Shown here: positions 10,892 through 22,509 of the stretch, in pieces
Position numbering within the stretch: position 1 is the first letter of the stretch
How the letters are laid out: every line of letters starts with the position of its first letter
From: Gigantopelta aegis
Lineage: Eukaryota > Mollusca > Gastropoda > Neomphalida > Peltospiridae
Reading direction: 5' to 3'
Assembly (NCBI RefSeq): GCF_016097555.1
Contig: NC_054699.1
Coordinates: 2,125,293-2,189,292 of the forward strand
Length of the DNA stretch: 64,000 bases
The notes under the pieces: model-generated
Told to the model about the DNA's origin: nothing
The model's database searches: none
What the model saw: the letters and a program-made list of their open reading frames with translations, nothing else
Translations under genes and position numbers: made by a program

Positions 10892-11310
10892 GGGTGAGAT
10901 GTAGTTCCGTGGTAGAGTGCTTGCCTGAGGAGTGCGATGGGTTACTGGATCGATCATCCTCGGTGGATTCAGGATTTTTTACCATCCCAACCAATGCCCC
11001 ACAGCTGTGGCCATTGTATGTAGTCCTGTCTGTGGTCAAAGGCTGTGGTATGTACTATCCTGTCTGTGGGAAAGTGCATATAAAAGATCCCTTGCTGCTT
11101 TATCAGTAGAAGTAACTCATACAGTGTCAATGGTTTCCTCTCTCTACATGTCTCTTTCTCTCTGCACGTCTCTTTCTCTCACTGTCTCTGTCTGTCTGTC
11201 TCTCTCTGTGCCTGTCTCTCGACCTCAACCTCGACCAAATAATGTCTAAATAACCAAGTTAGACACCAACTAGATGTGTGTTAAAATGTGCTGAGGTGTC
11301 ATTAAAGAGA
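10892..11310 (+). mobile_element. tRNA-headed SINE with CT-rich insertion
   Basis: The head is 'GGTGAGATGTAGTTCCGTGG', the middle 'GTGCATATAAAAGATCCCTT', and the tail ends 'GTGTCATTAAAGAGATATTG'. A TCTCT-rich tract at 11140-11225 interrupts it. It ends about 35 bases before the exon 4 acceptor. Confidence 0.65.
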
Positions 11311-11347
11311 TATTGTTTTCCTTTGATATTTTCTTTTTAATCTTCAG

Positions 11348-11981
11348 TGAGAAAAACACCAGGGTAAAAAAAGACGAGGAGAGAAAAGTACAGAAGTGTC
11401 TTCGGTTTAAGAGAAAACGTCATCTCGACTGGTTTGACAGGAAAGCATCTAAACGTCGACGTCATTTGCAAGTGAATCATGGAGAAAATAGAGATACATC
11501 ATTTTCCAAAGTTAAATCTCGTAAAAAGGTTTTAATTACAAATTCGTTAATGTCTGGTTCCAAGAGGGGTGATAACTGGAGAAAAACCAAACAGAAAATC
11601 TTAAATAGACAGAAGAATTTTGAATACATTACGAAAAGGAATTTTAAAAACATTTCAAAAAGTCACAAAAGGAAAGTGAAAGTAGCTTCTTCGAAGAGGA
11701 CCAGTCCAAAATGGCCAAAACGGACGGAAAAGATTTGTGAGGAACGGTCCATTTTGAAATGTCACGAGGCAGTGAGAACCAGTCCAATACCTTCAGACCC
11801 GTTTTCCCACCTGTGTCAGTTAGAACGTAAAGCGGTGGATATCGGGGTGGGTGACATGGAAAAACTCTTGTCGAGCAAGCCACAGAATGGTCAGGATTCG
11901 ACAGTTTTGTTTTCCGTTCAACATAAACTTGTACAGTGGCACCCAGGAGGAATTTGGCAAACTATAGTCACAGACAAATGA
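11348..11981 (+). CDS. unknown gene, exon 4 (C-terminal, strongly basic)
   Basis: The exon follows TAATCTTCAG and runs to TGA at 11979-11981, entering in phase 2 (the codon AG|T spans the junction). It encodes about 210 residues. The first 140 are packed with Lys/Arg: RFKRKRHLDWFDRKASKRRR, then KSHKRKVKVASSKRT. The last 60 are ordinary and probably folded (DPFSHLCQLERKAVDIGVGD and LVQWHPGGIWQTIVTDK). Several bipartite nuclear-localisation-like clusters are visible. The function is unknown. Confidence 0.75.
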
Positions 11982-12440
11982 TACGGGACACTTGCCTTTT
12001 TATCATATCTTCTATTTAATCAATTATATTCAAGTTGCAGGCTTTCTGCCAGAGGGTAAAACGGGTATGGCGCTATACCCAAAGATTTTTGCAGTTTTTT
12101 TTAAGTTAACCTTTTGACAAAATTAATAACTCTTTATCATTACTGTATGATTTTCTTAACCCTAACCCATACCCATTGTCTTTCTGTGGAGGCCCCCATA
12201 CCCCCTGTCGACTGTGGTTGCATTTAGCACACACATTGTAAATATTCAATTCCATAGCGCCATACCCAAAAACTTTCTTTCTGGCAGATACACTGTGAAC
12301 TGTGAGTAAAATATGTGGCGAAGCAAGTAGCTGAATTAGAACAATTCAGCCATTTTGTAAGAGCAGGATGTTGCTTAGCGGTAGAGAGCTTGCGTTTGGT
12401 GTGCTGATTAACATATATGATTATAGAATCAATCGCCCTC
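11982..12440. other. no gene seen; 3' flank of the unknown gene
   Basis: This is AT-rich sequence with a duplicated 'GGCGCTATACCCAAA' / 'GCGCCATACCCAAA' pair (12070 and 12257). No AATAAA and no coding frame are visible. Confidence 0.5.
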
Positions 12441-12448
12441 GGAGGGAG

Positions 12449-12792
12449 AGGGACGTAGCCCAGTGGTAAAGCGTTCGCCCCATATGCCGTTGATGAAGCA
12501 CCGGTCTGTGCCGAAGGGCGCATTAGGCTATTTCTTGTTCTAGTTACAATTGAAGAAAAACTTAAACATAAAATCTTAAATAGAAGAAGTTTGAATACAC
12601 TTTTAAAACATTTCAAAAAGTGACAAAGCAAAAGTGAAACTTGTTCTTTGAAGAGGACCAGTGTAACAGAGGCCGTGATGTGTTCTATCCTGTCTGTGAG
12701 GTGCTGTCACCATCTGTGTGGTCATTAACCATATCTCAAATACCATATAACCACAATTAAAATGTGTCGAGTGTAATTAACTAAAACATTTC
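12449..12792 (+). mobile_element. SINE carrying an internal foreign segment
   Basis: The head is GGACGTAGCCCAGTGGTAAA at 12449. The middle and tail resume at about 12664 ('GAGGCCGTGATGTGTTCTATC') and end in 'TAACTAAAACATTTCTTCC'. The part between about 12550 and 12660 is not SINE but resembles exon 4 of the upstream gene. Confidence 0.65.
12553..12660 (+). pseudogene. degenerate copy of part of exon 4 of the unknown gene
   Basis: It contains AAAATCTTAAATAGA, then AACATTTCAAAAAGT, then TTTGAAGAGGACCAGT. These are in the same order as 11595-11615, 11648-11664 and 11688-11705 in exon 4. Small deletions break the reading frame. It lies inside a SINE 0.9 kb downstream of its source. Confidence 0.8.
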
Positions 12793-12959
12793 TTCCTTCG
12801 ATCACCATTGAAATACTCACACATTGCTCATGAATTATACTACGGCTGTGCTATATACGGTTGTCCTAATGACAGAAAAGTGCACACAAACAGATTTCTT
12901 GCTGCTTGTTTGCTAGAGTTGGTTTTGCAAGCAGGTTTTCTTGGTCTCTCGAACCAAAT

Positions 12960-13281
12960 GGGGGCGGGACGTAGCCCAGTAGTAAAGCGTTCGCTTGACA
13001 TGCGGTTGGTCTAGGATCAATCCCTGTCGGTGGACCCATTGAGCTATTTCTCGTTCGAGCCAGTGCTCCACAACTGGTGTAACATAGGCCGTGGTATGTA
13101 CTATCCTGTCAGTGGGATAGTGCATATAAAAGATCCCTTGCTGCTAATCAAAAAAGAGTAGTTCATGAAGTGGCGACCGCGGGTTTCCTCTCTCAATATC
13201 CGTGTGGTCCATAACCATATGTCTGATGCCATATAACCGTAAATAAAAGGTGTTGAGCGAGTCGTCAAATAAACATTTCCT
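12960..13281 (+). mobile_element. near full-length tRNA-headed SINE
   Basis: This is the best reference copy. The head is 'GGGACGTAGCCCAGTAGTAAA' with A-box-like and B-box-like (TCTAGGATCAATCC) promoter elements. The body is 'GTGCATATAAAAGATCCCTT' and 'CATATGTCTGATGCCATATA'. The tail is 'GTCAAATAAACATTTCC'. Confidence 0.8.
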
Positions 13282-13714
13282 TGTTATCGACCAAATGTTA
13301 AGACCATATGTTAGCCATAAAAATGTGTTATGGCGTCTTTAAACAAATGTGGCTTTCATATGTTTTGTATTTTATCTGACATAAGACTGGTAAAGAAGGC
13401 CTCAGATTTCAAGTAACTGATCGTTTCTGGTTGCATGTTGGTAGCATGTGTCGGCAAGAAAATCCCGTGATCACAAGACCAAGAACAGAATTTAAAAAAA
13501 AAACCTGATGGCCTATAGACTCATAGAGTGGCGTCGAGGAATATTTATGAACTACTGATAAAAAGTTTAAAATTAAGAGATACTACTTTTTTGTTATGCA
13601 CATCGTTTAATAAATTATATCAACATGCGCTTGAATACCAAATATTAGTAACCATATTTGTTGTTACTTTGTATGCCATAGTGTGTATTAAGTTAACTGT
13701 ATAGATTTGCGTGG

Positions 13715-14095
13715 TGGGGGGGGGGGAGGGGAGGGCATAGCCATGGTAAAGTGCTCGCCTGATGCATAATGATCCCAATTGGTCTATTTCTCATTCCAGC
13801 TAGTGCTCCATAACTGGTACATCAAAGGCTGTGGTGTGTACTATTCTGTCAGTGGGATGGTACTTGTAAAAAAATTCTTTGCTGCTAATAAAAAAAATTG
13901 AAGAAAAAGTATCCCATTTCTTCTTTTCTTTTGACGAGAAGTTTGGCTTGGGATACCAGCTCAGTGGTATAGTGTTGTCTGAGGTATGATGGGTCTCTGA
14001 TCAGTGGCATGATCAATAAATCAAAGGCAATGACATGACCCGTCTGTGGGAAAGTGCATATAAAAGATCCTTTATTGCCATTTGGATAGAGTAAC
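13715..14095 (+). mobile_element. two degraded SINE copies in tandem
   Basis: Copy one (about 13715-13900) has 'AAAGTGCTCGCCTGATGC' and 'TATTCTGTCAGTGGGATGG'. Copy two (about 13950-14095) has 'CTCAGTGGTATAGTG' and 'GAAAGTGCATATAAAAGATC'. Both are diverged and lack clear tails. Confidence 0.55.
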
Positions 14096-14324
14096 CCGTT
14101 TGGCAGAATAATACAGATTTACTTCCACTCCATGACATCCTACCCTACCCATGCTTTTTTTATTTTTGGTTTGCTGACACCAGTTTGTTTGGTATTATGC
14201 AATGAATTGAATTGCATTGCTCAGAACATCTCTTCTTCAATCTCCCTTCCCCAGCCTCACCTGCACCACGTTGTTAAGAATGGGGTGGAAAGAATGGCCG
14301 TAAAGATCAAGTTGGGGATTTGAG

Positions 14325-14600
14325 AGGCCACCCACTCAACCCTACATCTTCAATCCCACACCCTACTTCCAGTTCCCATTCCAACCCTACTCCTACCCCT
14401 TCAAGCCTCCATTCTTTCCACTTAATACCCCACCCTACACCTGTCTCTTCAATCCCCCCCACTCCACCCTTTCCTCCACTCTACCGTACTCCTACCCCTT
14501 CAATACCCCACCCTACACCTGCCTCTTCAATCGCCCACTCCACCCTTTCCTCCACTCTACCATACTCCTACCCCTTCAATACCCCACCCTACCTCCATTC
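14325..14600. repeat. C-rich low-complexity tract with local duplications
   Basis: CACCC, TCCTACCCC and 'CTTCAATACCCCACCCTACA' units recur in a degenerate tandem. The Pro/Ser/Thr-rich frame across it is an artefact. Confidence 0.7.
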
Positions 14601-15950
14601 ACTGAAAATGACAACTGGAGTATGTGTATATACAAACTTGTTTATTGAGACTAGCATGGTATGTTGACATGGTTAAATAGTGACTCTATACAAAGAGACA
14701 GACAGCTGTACAGAGCAAAGTACAGTAAAAAAACAAAAAAAAACAACATTTGTACAAAATATTATGCTACAGGCATGAAATGTATAGTGTACTATATAAT
14801 GGATTTATCACAATGGCAAATGGTTCTAAAATTTAAATAAATTTGCAGAAATAATTTTAAAAATTAAATACATGTAGTTTTCTATTTTTTTTCCTTTACG
14901 AAACTCTTTGGAATACCTAGTGATCACAATGTCGTATGAAAACAAATTCAGCAGTGTGTGTAGTTAATGCTAAATGTCTTTCAAAACGAGACAAATGGTT
15001 GAACTTTTAAGAAGTAAAACAAAACTATAGCCTGTCCTATGTTCAGTGAGAGCAAGTGAAGCTACCTTTTTGTGAACTATTTGGTTGGTTCCCAGTGTAG
15101 TTGTTTGAGTTTTTCCACTCACTCTGGCCGAACACAGGCCAGGTCTTCAAGTATTATATTATTACTTGGGCTACTTCAATATGAGGGTGGACAAAAAACC
15201 CTCAAAATACTTGGGTGTTTAAAATGTTTGTATTATTGATTTTTTTATCAAAGAATACAGAGGGAAACAGTTTTTAGATGATCCAAAACCCAGGTTTTCA
15301 TCTGTATATCACCCAGAAAAAAGAATGAATAAATGACTTCAACAATACCACAGCACGAAAAATACCTCGGCTATTGGATGTCCAACAAAGGTAAGTATAT
15401 CAAGTGAACCTAGATAAAGGTATAAAAAATCCAGCTTTATTTCTGGATTCCAAATTAAAGGATTTTGTTTTTTTAAAGATTAGTTGGGTGTGACACCTTG
15501 TAGTTGGCTATATAAATAAATAATCGCAATGATTTTAAAATTAATCCATCGAGAGGGTCCCCAGTTTCAGGAGGTGATGAATGTTGACAGATTAATAGTC
15601 TAATTTGTAACGTTAAGCTAGCCATCCATTCATACAGAGTCTGTGTGTGCGTGATTGAAACACGTTAAAACATTTTTTTTTTCTCCCTGGATTAAAAACG
15701 AAACCAATGTTTCACTGTCATTGATGTCATCAAGGTCATGCCAAGTTTGAAAATAAGGCATCTGTGTTGGTGAAAAGCCGCTCACAGAGCGATTCCTCAC
15801 AGATCAGTGGATGCTTCATGTCTATCTAATGAAGCGATTTCTCACGGACACGGATCATGTATGAATGGATGGTTAGCTTTACTTTCAGTTAGCCGTCTGT
15901 GCCCCTTAAGAAAATCGAAAAATAAGAGACAATGACTACTATTAATAAGT
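14600..15950. other. no gene seen
   Basis: This is AT-rich intergenic DNA. A minus-strand AATAAA lies at 14641-14646, but it cannot be assigned to a transcript. A small 'CAGCACGAAAAATACCTCGG' repeat fragment is at 15350. Confidence 0.5.
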
Positions 15951-15964
15951 TCAGTATCTTACAA

Positions 15965-16050
15965 CTGAAAAGCATACTGCTTACAATAATGGCATACTGC
16001 TTACAATAATAGCATACTGCTTACAATAATAGCATACTGCTTACAATAAT
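15965..16050. repeat. four copies of a 21-base unit
   Basis: The unit is GCATACTGCTTACAATAATR, repeated four times with one changing base. Confidence 0.9.
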
Positions 16051-16151
16051 GGCAATTAAAATGGTAACAAAAAGGGTCGGTACAAGTAATTCGAGTGATA
16101 AATTGTGAAACTTTCTCCTGTGTGGTTCAACTTGTTTCATATATAAGCTAC

Positions 16152-16956
16152 TTAAAGGGACACACCCTAGTTACGGCTATTTGTTAACCATTACGGCGTT
16201 ATTTTTTTCGCTATTAAACCCCATTTTTCACAAATAAAATTGCACTTTACTTACATTTTATTATTTAGAATACACATTTCCATTCACCTGAAGTGCTTTT
16301 TGGTAATCCTGATGTTTGTAAAACCACGAAATGCATTTTTTCACAAGACGTTCTGTCGAGAAAAAAACGTTAAGTAAGCGAGGTCCAATCTATTTTTAGA
16401 GGGGATATTTCCATTTCAATGTCACAGATGTTGGTATATCACGTGACCGTTATCATTTGGGTTCGGTTTGTTTTCTCGTGCACGGTTTGCGCAATCAACA
16501 TCTGATTTGTTGTTGTTCATTTGTGAGATTTTTCTTCACAGTTCGTGAACATTTTCAGTAACAATAAAGTTCAAACAAGTAAGTGTCTCAATACAAAACA
16601 TTACAAACCCTTAAAACCAATAATTTTGCTATGTCTTACGATATCTGGAGAGGGGATACAACCAGGACAGAACAGTTGGAACATGTCCAGGAGAGGTGAA
16701 ACGAACGCACCCCAAGTCTGTGAAATTTGTCGTGATGTAGGCATTGTTGTGCTTCGAGCGACATCTACTGGTGACATCAGAATACTAACTTTCAAAATGA
16801 TTTCAAGGGACATGGGGATTCCCATGGTATTTATCGATATAAAACCTGCTTTTTCACTCCATTTGATAAAAACGTGATCTAAGTGTGTTACAGGTTTGTA
16901 GATTAACCAAATTATAATTTATTTTCGCTGGATGGAACTAGAGTGTGCGGCTTTAA
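16152..16956. mobile_element. MITE flanked by TTAA (piggyBac-like target)
   Basis: The left end is TTAAAGGGACACACCCTAGTT. The right end, reversed, is TTAAAGCCGCACACTCTAGTT. Both start with TTAA. The element is about 805 bases with no transposase. An open frame of about 110 codons inside (16545-16877) has no recognisable domain and is matched by an open frame on the other strand, so I do not call it a gene. Confidence 0.7.
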
Positions 16957-18049
16957 TGCCAGTATAAAACAGTCATAAGACCATCTGAAGTAAATTGGCA
17001 TTTAACCAATCTTGATTGGCATTGCAAAAATGTAGTTCCAGACTTCATTAAAAGATGGCAACAAATGGTTCAGACTTCATTAAAAGATAGCAACAAATGG
17101 TTCAAACAAACAAACATTTGGTTTGGTAAAGTAACAAGGTATTTTAATGTGAAACTGGTTCATGTGAATACCATCAATGTCTTCTAAATGTACGTACTTA
17201 TGATTACCTTGTTAAATATAACACAGCATTATTTCCAAGACCCCACCCAAAATGCCTTTTTTTGTATTACTAAACCCCACCTCCATTACTTTAGAGCAGA
17301 TACAACCTTGACCTCTTTTTTAAAATATATAATTTTACAGAACTCCTGGGAGCAAGTTCATAAACAAAATGGTTAATATTACTAAATGATTATATTTAAA
17401 AAAAAAAAACTTAGTAGACATGAAAACTGTGATGATGACTAGTAGAAATGTTTTTAGGATACTTCGGGCAACAGAGATGCTGGGCTAATTAGATATTTAA
17501 ATTCAATAAAGAAGAATGTGTGGGTTTTTTTAATACTTTGTTTTTACAAAATTGGGTATTCTGAATTACAAAATGTACGAAATTCGACAATAGGTCATGC
17601 TTTCTCCCATGTCCATTGTTGCCCTTAGTGACCTGAATAAATTAAGAAATGACTATACAGCAGTAAATGAGATGAACAGATAAAAGCAATGACTGAGTTT
17701 TTGTTGTTTTCCTTGCTCCTCTTCTCGTATCAATATTTTTAAAACCATGGCTGTGATGCAAATGTCCATGTTAAGAGGTGAGCAAAACGGGTGGTTGGTT
17801 AAGCAAAGAAAGAATCTACTTTTTTTTATGATTCACTTGGCAAGGGTGTAAAACCTACAAATATCCTTTAAAAAAACATAATTATTTATAAAGTCTAATA
17901 TGGTCATAGACATAAATTACATGATAGTTTTATTTTCACAAATAAATTATACAAATACATTAAAATATTGAATTTTAATTAAACTAAAATACTATATTTT
18001 CCTCTACAATGCTAATGTAATAACAATTTGCAATTTGTCAAACATTTGC

Positions 18050-18235
18050 AGGGTTGGTAATACAAATTGCAATTTGTCATGCAGTTTGTGATACAATGTG
18101 CACTCTTTTTGCATTACTGTTTGCACAGCATGTGATGCAATTTGCAGTGTTTGTGATACAATGTGCACTCTTTTTGCATTACTATTTGCACAGAATGTGA
18201 TGCAATTTGCAGTATTACATAATTTACAGTTTTTT
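18050..18235. repeat. imperfect tandem repeat
   Basis: 'GTGATACAATGTGCACTCTT' plus 'TTTGCATTACTRTTTGCACA' occurs twice with about 66-base spacing, next to related 'AATTTGCA' blocks. Confidence 0.75.
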
Positions 18236-18904
18236 AACATTCAGCAATACAGGAGAACAAAGTAAATCAGATACAATTTGCATAGATTGTAATCAACTGT
18301 CTAAACATTACTAGTAATGACAAGAATCAATTTCTAATATATTAATCAATTAAAATGTATAGAAAACATTGCTGCAAAACTGTTCAGAATTCATACAAAA
18401 CCAAAATCAGAGTAGGCCCTACTTCTAATAATATCTTCTTTATTTATTTATTCTTTTATTAATGCAAAACTATAGGAGACTGGCATTCTGTGAGTGGCTC
18501 AGGTTCTCCCCATATCCTCCAATGGTATTCAGATTTTAAAACACTTTAATGACCCAACAATTATTTTTGAAAATGGATACTTTTGACATCCAAAAAGATA
18601 GCATTGCATGCCATTTAAGGTTTCAGTTTCCAGCTCCTGCACATAATTAAAAATAAATTAGACCTCAATCCATTTACAAATTCATAATTCAATAACAAAA
18701 TGTCTTAATCCAACAATAAACACTGTTTTGGGGTCAACACTGAAATATACCGCCAATGAATATTTTTTAACTTGGGAGGATTATTTTCAATTTTCTCTAT
18801 TTAGTACTGAAATGGAGAAAATGACTGTGTTAACTAGAAAGTTTACTGTTATGGAAAGGACACCATTTGTCCAGACAATGATCTGTATGAACTCTGAATC
18901 ATGT

Positions 18905-19140
18905 CATTTACAGTAGCTACAGTACACAAACCAACAATAAAATCAACTAGACACGGGTGGTCACCTAGGTGGTTTCCAGTCTGTTTCACAGACTATATAC
19001 ATACAGTACACAAACCAACGATAAAATCAACTAGACACAGGTGATCACCTAGGTGGTTTCCAGTCTGTATACAGTACACAAACCAATGATAAAATCAACA
19101 AGACATGGATGATCACCTAGGTGGTTTCCAGTCTGTTCTA
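18905..19140. repeat. three copies of a 60-85-base unit
   Basis: 'CAGTACACAAACCAAC', 'ATAAAATCAACTAGACA' and 'ATCACCTAGGTGGTTTCC' recur in order three times. CACCTAGGTG is itself a palindrome in each copy. Confidence 0.8.
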
Positions 19141-19636
19141 ACCACCCGTATTGATGGTGTAACAAATGAAGAGTAAAAATGTAGTTCCAAAAGCAGGCAT
19201 CAATATAAATAGTGTGTGAAGTAACCCATGTACAGGTCATCAGGGACTTGTTCCACTAAGATATTTTTAAGTGCATACAGTAGTAATTATACACTTACGG
19301 TGATCTCAGCACTAAGATCGTTTCGTGGAACATGGCCCAGGGTCTTAATTCACAAAGCTCTCTCAAACAATATTTCATCCTCCTCACAAGTGTAAGCACT
19401 GCACAGCAGGATCTCAAAGGTGACCAAGTTTAGTGAATGCGCCTCTCGTAACCTACATGCTGCAAAACATCAGCTTTACAATTCCTCTTATTACTATTAT
19501 AAAACCCTTTTTTTTTCTTTTTTTATATCTGAATAAAATATCTGTTTAAAATTTAGGTGATGAAACTTCTGATTAATAAGACTGTTTGGAGAACAAAGTA
19601 CCATTCTCAACTTTCCTGACATCTAATCTAGTAACC

Positions 19637-20175
19637 TGAACGACCATTCTTGACTTACATCAACGACCATTCTTGACTTATATCAACGACCGTTCTCAAC
19701 TTGTATCAACGACCGTTCTCGACTTACATCAACGACCGTTCTCGACTTACATCAACGACCGTTCTCGACTTACACCGACGACCATTCTCGACTTACACCG
19801 ACGACCATTCTCGACTTATATCAACGACCGTTCTCAACTTGTATCAACGACCGTTCTCGACTTACATCAACGACCGTTCTCGACTTACATCAACGACCAT
19901 TCTTGACTTATATCAACGACCGTTCTCAACTTGTATCAATGACCGTTCTCGACTTACATCAACGACCGTTCTCGACTTACATCAACGACCGTTCTCGACT
20001 TACACCGACGACCATTCTCGACTTACACCGACGACCATTCTCGACTTGCATCAACATCAACGACCATTCTCGACTTACATCAACGACCGTTCTCGACTTA
20101 TATCAATGACCATTCTCGACTTAATCAACGACCATTCTCTACTTGTATCAATGACCATTCCCGACTTATATCAAT
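19637..20175. repeat. 23-base minisatellite, about 23 copies
   Basis: The unit is CTCGACTTACATCAACGACC plus GTT or ATT, with CCG/TCA and GTT/ATT variants. All three forward frames stay open because the unit lacks stops, which creates spurious proteins. Confidence 0.95.
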
Positions 20176-20929
20176 GCCTGATAAACCTACAATTAAGGGT
20201 TCAAGGAGCTTCTGGGCAATTATTACTTCAAAAACCCACCTGTGTTGCTGGTTGATTTTAATGTTGTGGTGTGTACTGTATAAGCCAAAGCAAAAAAAAA
20301 CCTGCAATGACACACAACACTCAATGACTTGGCTTGCACAAAACATCAACTTGGAAGCACTTGATTGTGGATGTGGTAATATAAATCGCACACAAGTTCA
20401 GGGGAGATAACTGGCTGCTAGGTGAGCACTTTGTCGATTGCCTGTTTGAACGTTTCATCCTCCTTAAAGCAAATCCTTGCTCCAAGTAATATTTTTGGTT
20501 CTTCTTTCCTTAATGACAGTGGTTTAACAGCAATTGTTTTGTTTCTAATTCTTTAAAATTATTTTTGGTTTCGCAAATCCCAATTTTACAAACATGCTTT
20601 TTGATGACCATGTATTCTTAATAATAATAATAATAATACAATGACCCATGGAGTTATTTTATTGATTATGTCCTATCAGCATCGAGATAACGAAGATTGA
20701 CTGTACATGAATGGACATGTGTGCTCTTGTATTTTTGATAAAATTGGGATTTGCAATGAAAATGTTCACTATAATTATCTGTTAGTTTGGTGACATAATC
20801 ACCTATTTTAAGACACCACCTTTTTATTATTCAATATCATCCAGTTAAGTACACTGATTTAAAGAAATAAGGGATGGCACCAACACTAACAGGAAAGAGT
20901 GACTGCAGTACCATCCATAGTATCAGAAA

Positions 20930-21120
20930 GAATGAATGTTTAACAACACCCCAGCACGAAAAATACATCGGTTATTGGGTGTGAAACTACATGTATGGTA
21001 AAGTAGTATCAGAAAGTTAACCGTGTTTCATATTCTCGACATTCAATCCTACATCTGACACCATTTATCGCAGATAAAAATGTGTCGAGTGTTTTGTTAA
21101 ATAAAATATTTCCTTTTCTT
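20930..21120. repeat. short dispersed repeat fragments
   Basis: 'GAATGTTTAACAACACCCC' with 'AATACATCGGTTATTGGGTG' (antisense of 641-719) is followed by a SINE tail 'AAATGTGTCGAGTG...' at 21080-21118. Confidence 0.5.
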
Positions 21121-21757
21121 TCAATTCCACGTTACACCTTTGTACTTTACATTATGACGCTGATGCCGACTGAAAGTTGGTGTACAATACAAAGTGGTCC
21201 CTTATTTCTTTATCTCAGTGTGTAATTAAGAGTGTGAAGCCAGGTGTTGTAATTAACAGACACTTGGTATTTCAGTTTCAGACCACTACTTGTACTTCAT
21301 GCAGGAACCATATCTCTCAAGTGTGTGTGTAGGTGTATAATCTCTACTGAGGAGGGCACAATCTGTGGTGGACAGATTTTAATCTCTACTGTTATAGAGA
21401 AGGACAATAAAACCATACATTTTTTGTCCTCATGTGGGGGTAACAGACCCCTCCTCCCACTCCCCCCTCCTTCAGTTCCTAGGGGCCTGGGTCTGACCTT
21501 CTGTAAATGCATACCGACAATATAAACCACTCTGCCTCAGGCTTGCGACTATAAATAATCATTTTAATGTATTATGTTACAGGACACAAACTAATATGGG
21601 AACATACTGTTAATCTACAGCAATCTCGAGTCTGGGTTTTAAAAGGAAGGAATGTCTGTTTCAACTACACCTCAGCACATTTTAAACAATGGTTATCTGA
21701 TGTCTGAAATATGCTCTACTATTGAGATTCCTGTCCCAAGTCAAGCTACGAATTTTA

Positions 21758-21950
21758 TCGGAGGTCGGACTCTGGATGGGCGTGTTCGAAACCCTAGTGG
21801 TATATGAGCACGTTAAACTAGTTATCTATCTATATTAACTTGGAGGTCGGACTCTGGATGGGCGTGTTCGAAACCCCAGTGGTATATGAGCACGTTAAAC
21901 TAGTTATCTATCTATCTATCTAGTTATCTATCTATCTATCTACTATTGAG
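21758..21950. repeat. duplicated segment with TATC microsatellite
   Basis: 'GGAGGTCGGACTCTGGATGG' to 'GTATATGAGCACGTTAAACT' occurs twice. Each copy ends in TATC repeats. Confidence 0.8.
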
Positions 21951-21984
21951 CTACATCCCACCCCTAGTCAAAATAATTAAGTTA

Positions 21985-22500
21985 AGGTTTGTCTAATGTT
22001 TAACGACACCAGTAGAGCACACTGATTTATTAATCATTGGCTGTTGGATGTCAAATATTAATTCTGATGCATAGTCTTCTGAGGAAACGTGCTAATTTTT
22101 CCATTAGCATCAAGGGATTGTTTTGTATGGACATACTACTGTCTTTGACATACTAGTAGTGGTGCACTGGTTGGATTGGGAGAACACCCAATAGGTCCAC
22201 TAAAGAGGTTTGGTCCTGTAACACAAGCACCTCAGGTGAGCATGCTATCATTCATTCAACTGGTTTGTTGTGCTTGTATCCAATTATGGTTCATGTGTGC
22301 TATCCTGGACACACATATCTCTGCTATCTGGGCTGTATGTCCAGGACAGAGGGTTAGTGAGAGAGAGTGGCCGTACACCTACTGACTGAGCTGTTAAAAC
22401 TCACTCTGGGTGGGAGCCGGTACCGGGCTGCGAACCCAGTACCTACCAGCCTTAAATCTGATGGCTTAAAGACGACACCATCAAGGCCGGTACTCTATCA
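21985..22500 (-). mobile_element. SINE remnants, antisense
   Basis: A SINE tail ('AATGTTTAACGACACCAGTAG') and body run to about 22205. A second head from the 7511 family ('GGGAGCCGGTACCGGGCTGC') lies at 22390-22500. Confidence 0.6.
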
Positions 22501-22509
22501 ACTAAGCAA

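Larger units (their letters stand above)
5550..11981 (+). other. four-exon gene of unknown function (817 residues predicted)
   Basis: Four exons join with agreeing phases: 5550-7167 (ends phase 1), 8941-9012 (1 to 1), 9838-9967 (1 to 2) and 11348-11981 (ends TGA). The donors are GTACAG, GTTAGT and GTTTGT. The acceptors are TTATGTTACAG, TACCTTTTCAG and TAATCTTCAG. The total is 2454 bases including the stop. The protein has a Ser/Asp/Cys-rich front of about 540 residues with short internal repeats, then a conserved-looking segment with KLYDVTSHLARGIRLRSG and YQQYYRLITEFSKQR, then a Lys/Arg-rich tail. The basic tail suggests a nuclear, nucleic-acid-associated protein, but I recognise no domain. 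The start is the first ATG after an in-frame stop at 5520. Upstream exons cannot be excluded, and no clear AATAAA follows within the next 1 kb outside a SINE. Confidence 0.75.

Noticed and set aside
12960..13020. True tRNA gene in SINE heads
   Set aside because: Promoter-like boxes are present, but the sequence continues into the SINE body and no complete cloverleaf with acceptor stem is visible.
16545..16877. 110-codon frame as a gene
   Set aside because: It lies wholly inside a TTAA-flanked MITE, has an overlapping open frame on the other strand and shows no domain.
19673..20255. Long overlapping frames in the 23-base minisatellite
   Set aside because: All frames stay open because the unit has no stops; there are no splice sites and no domain.
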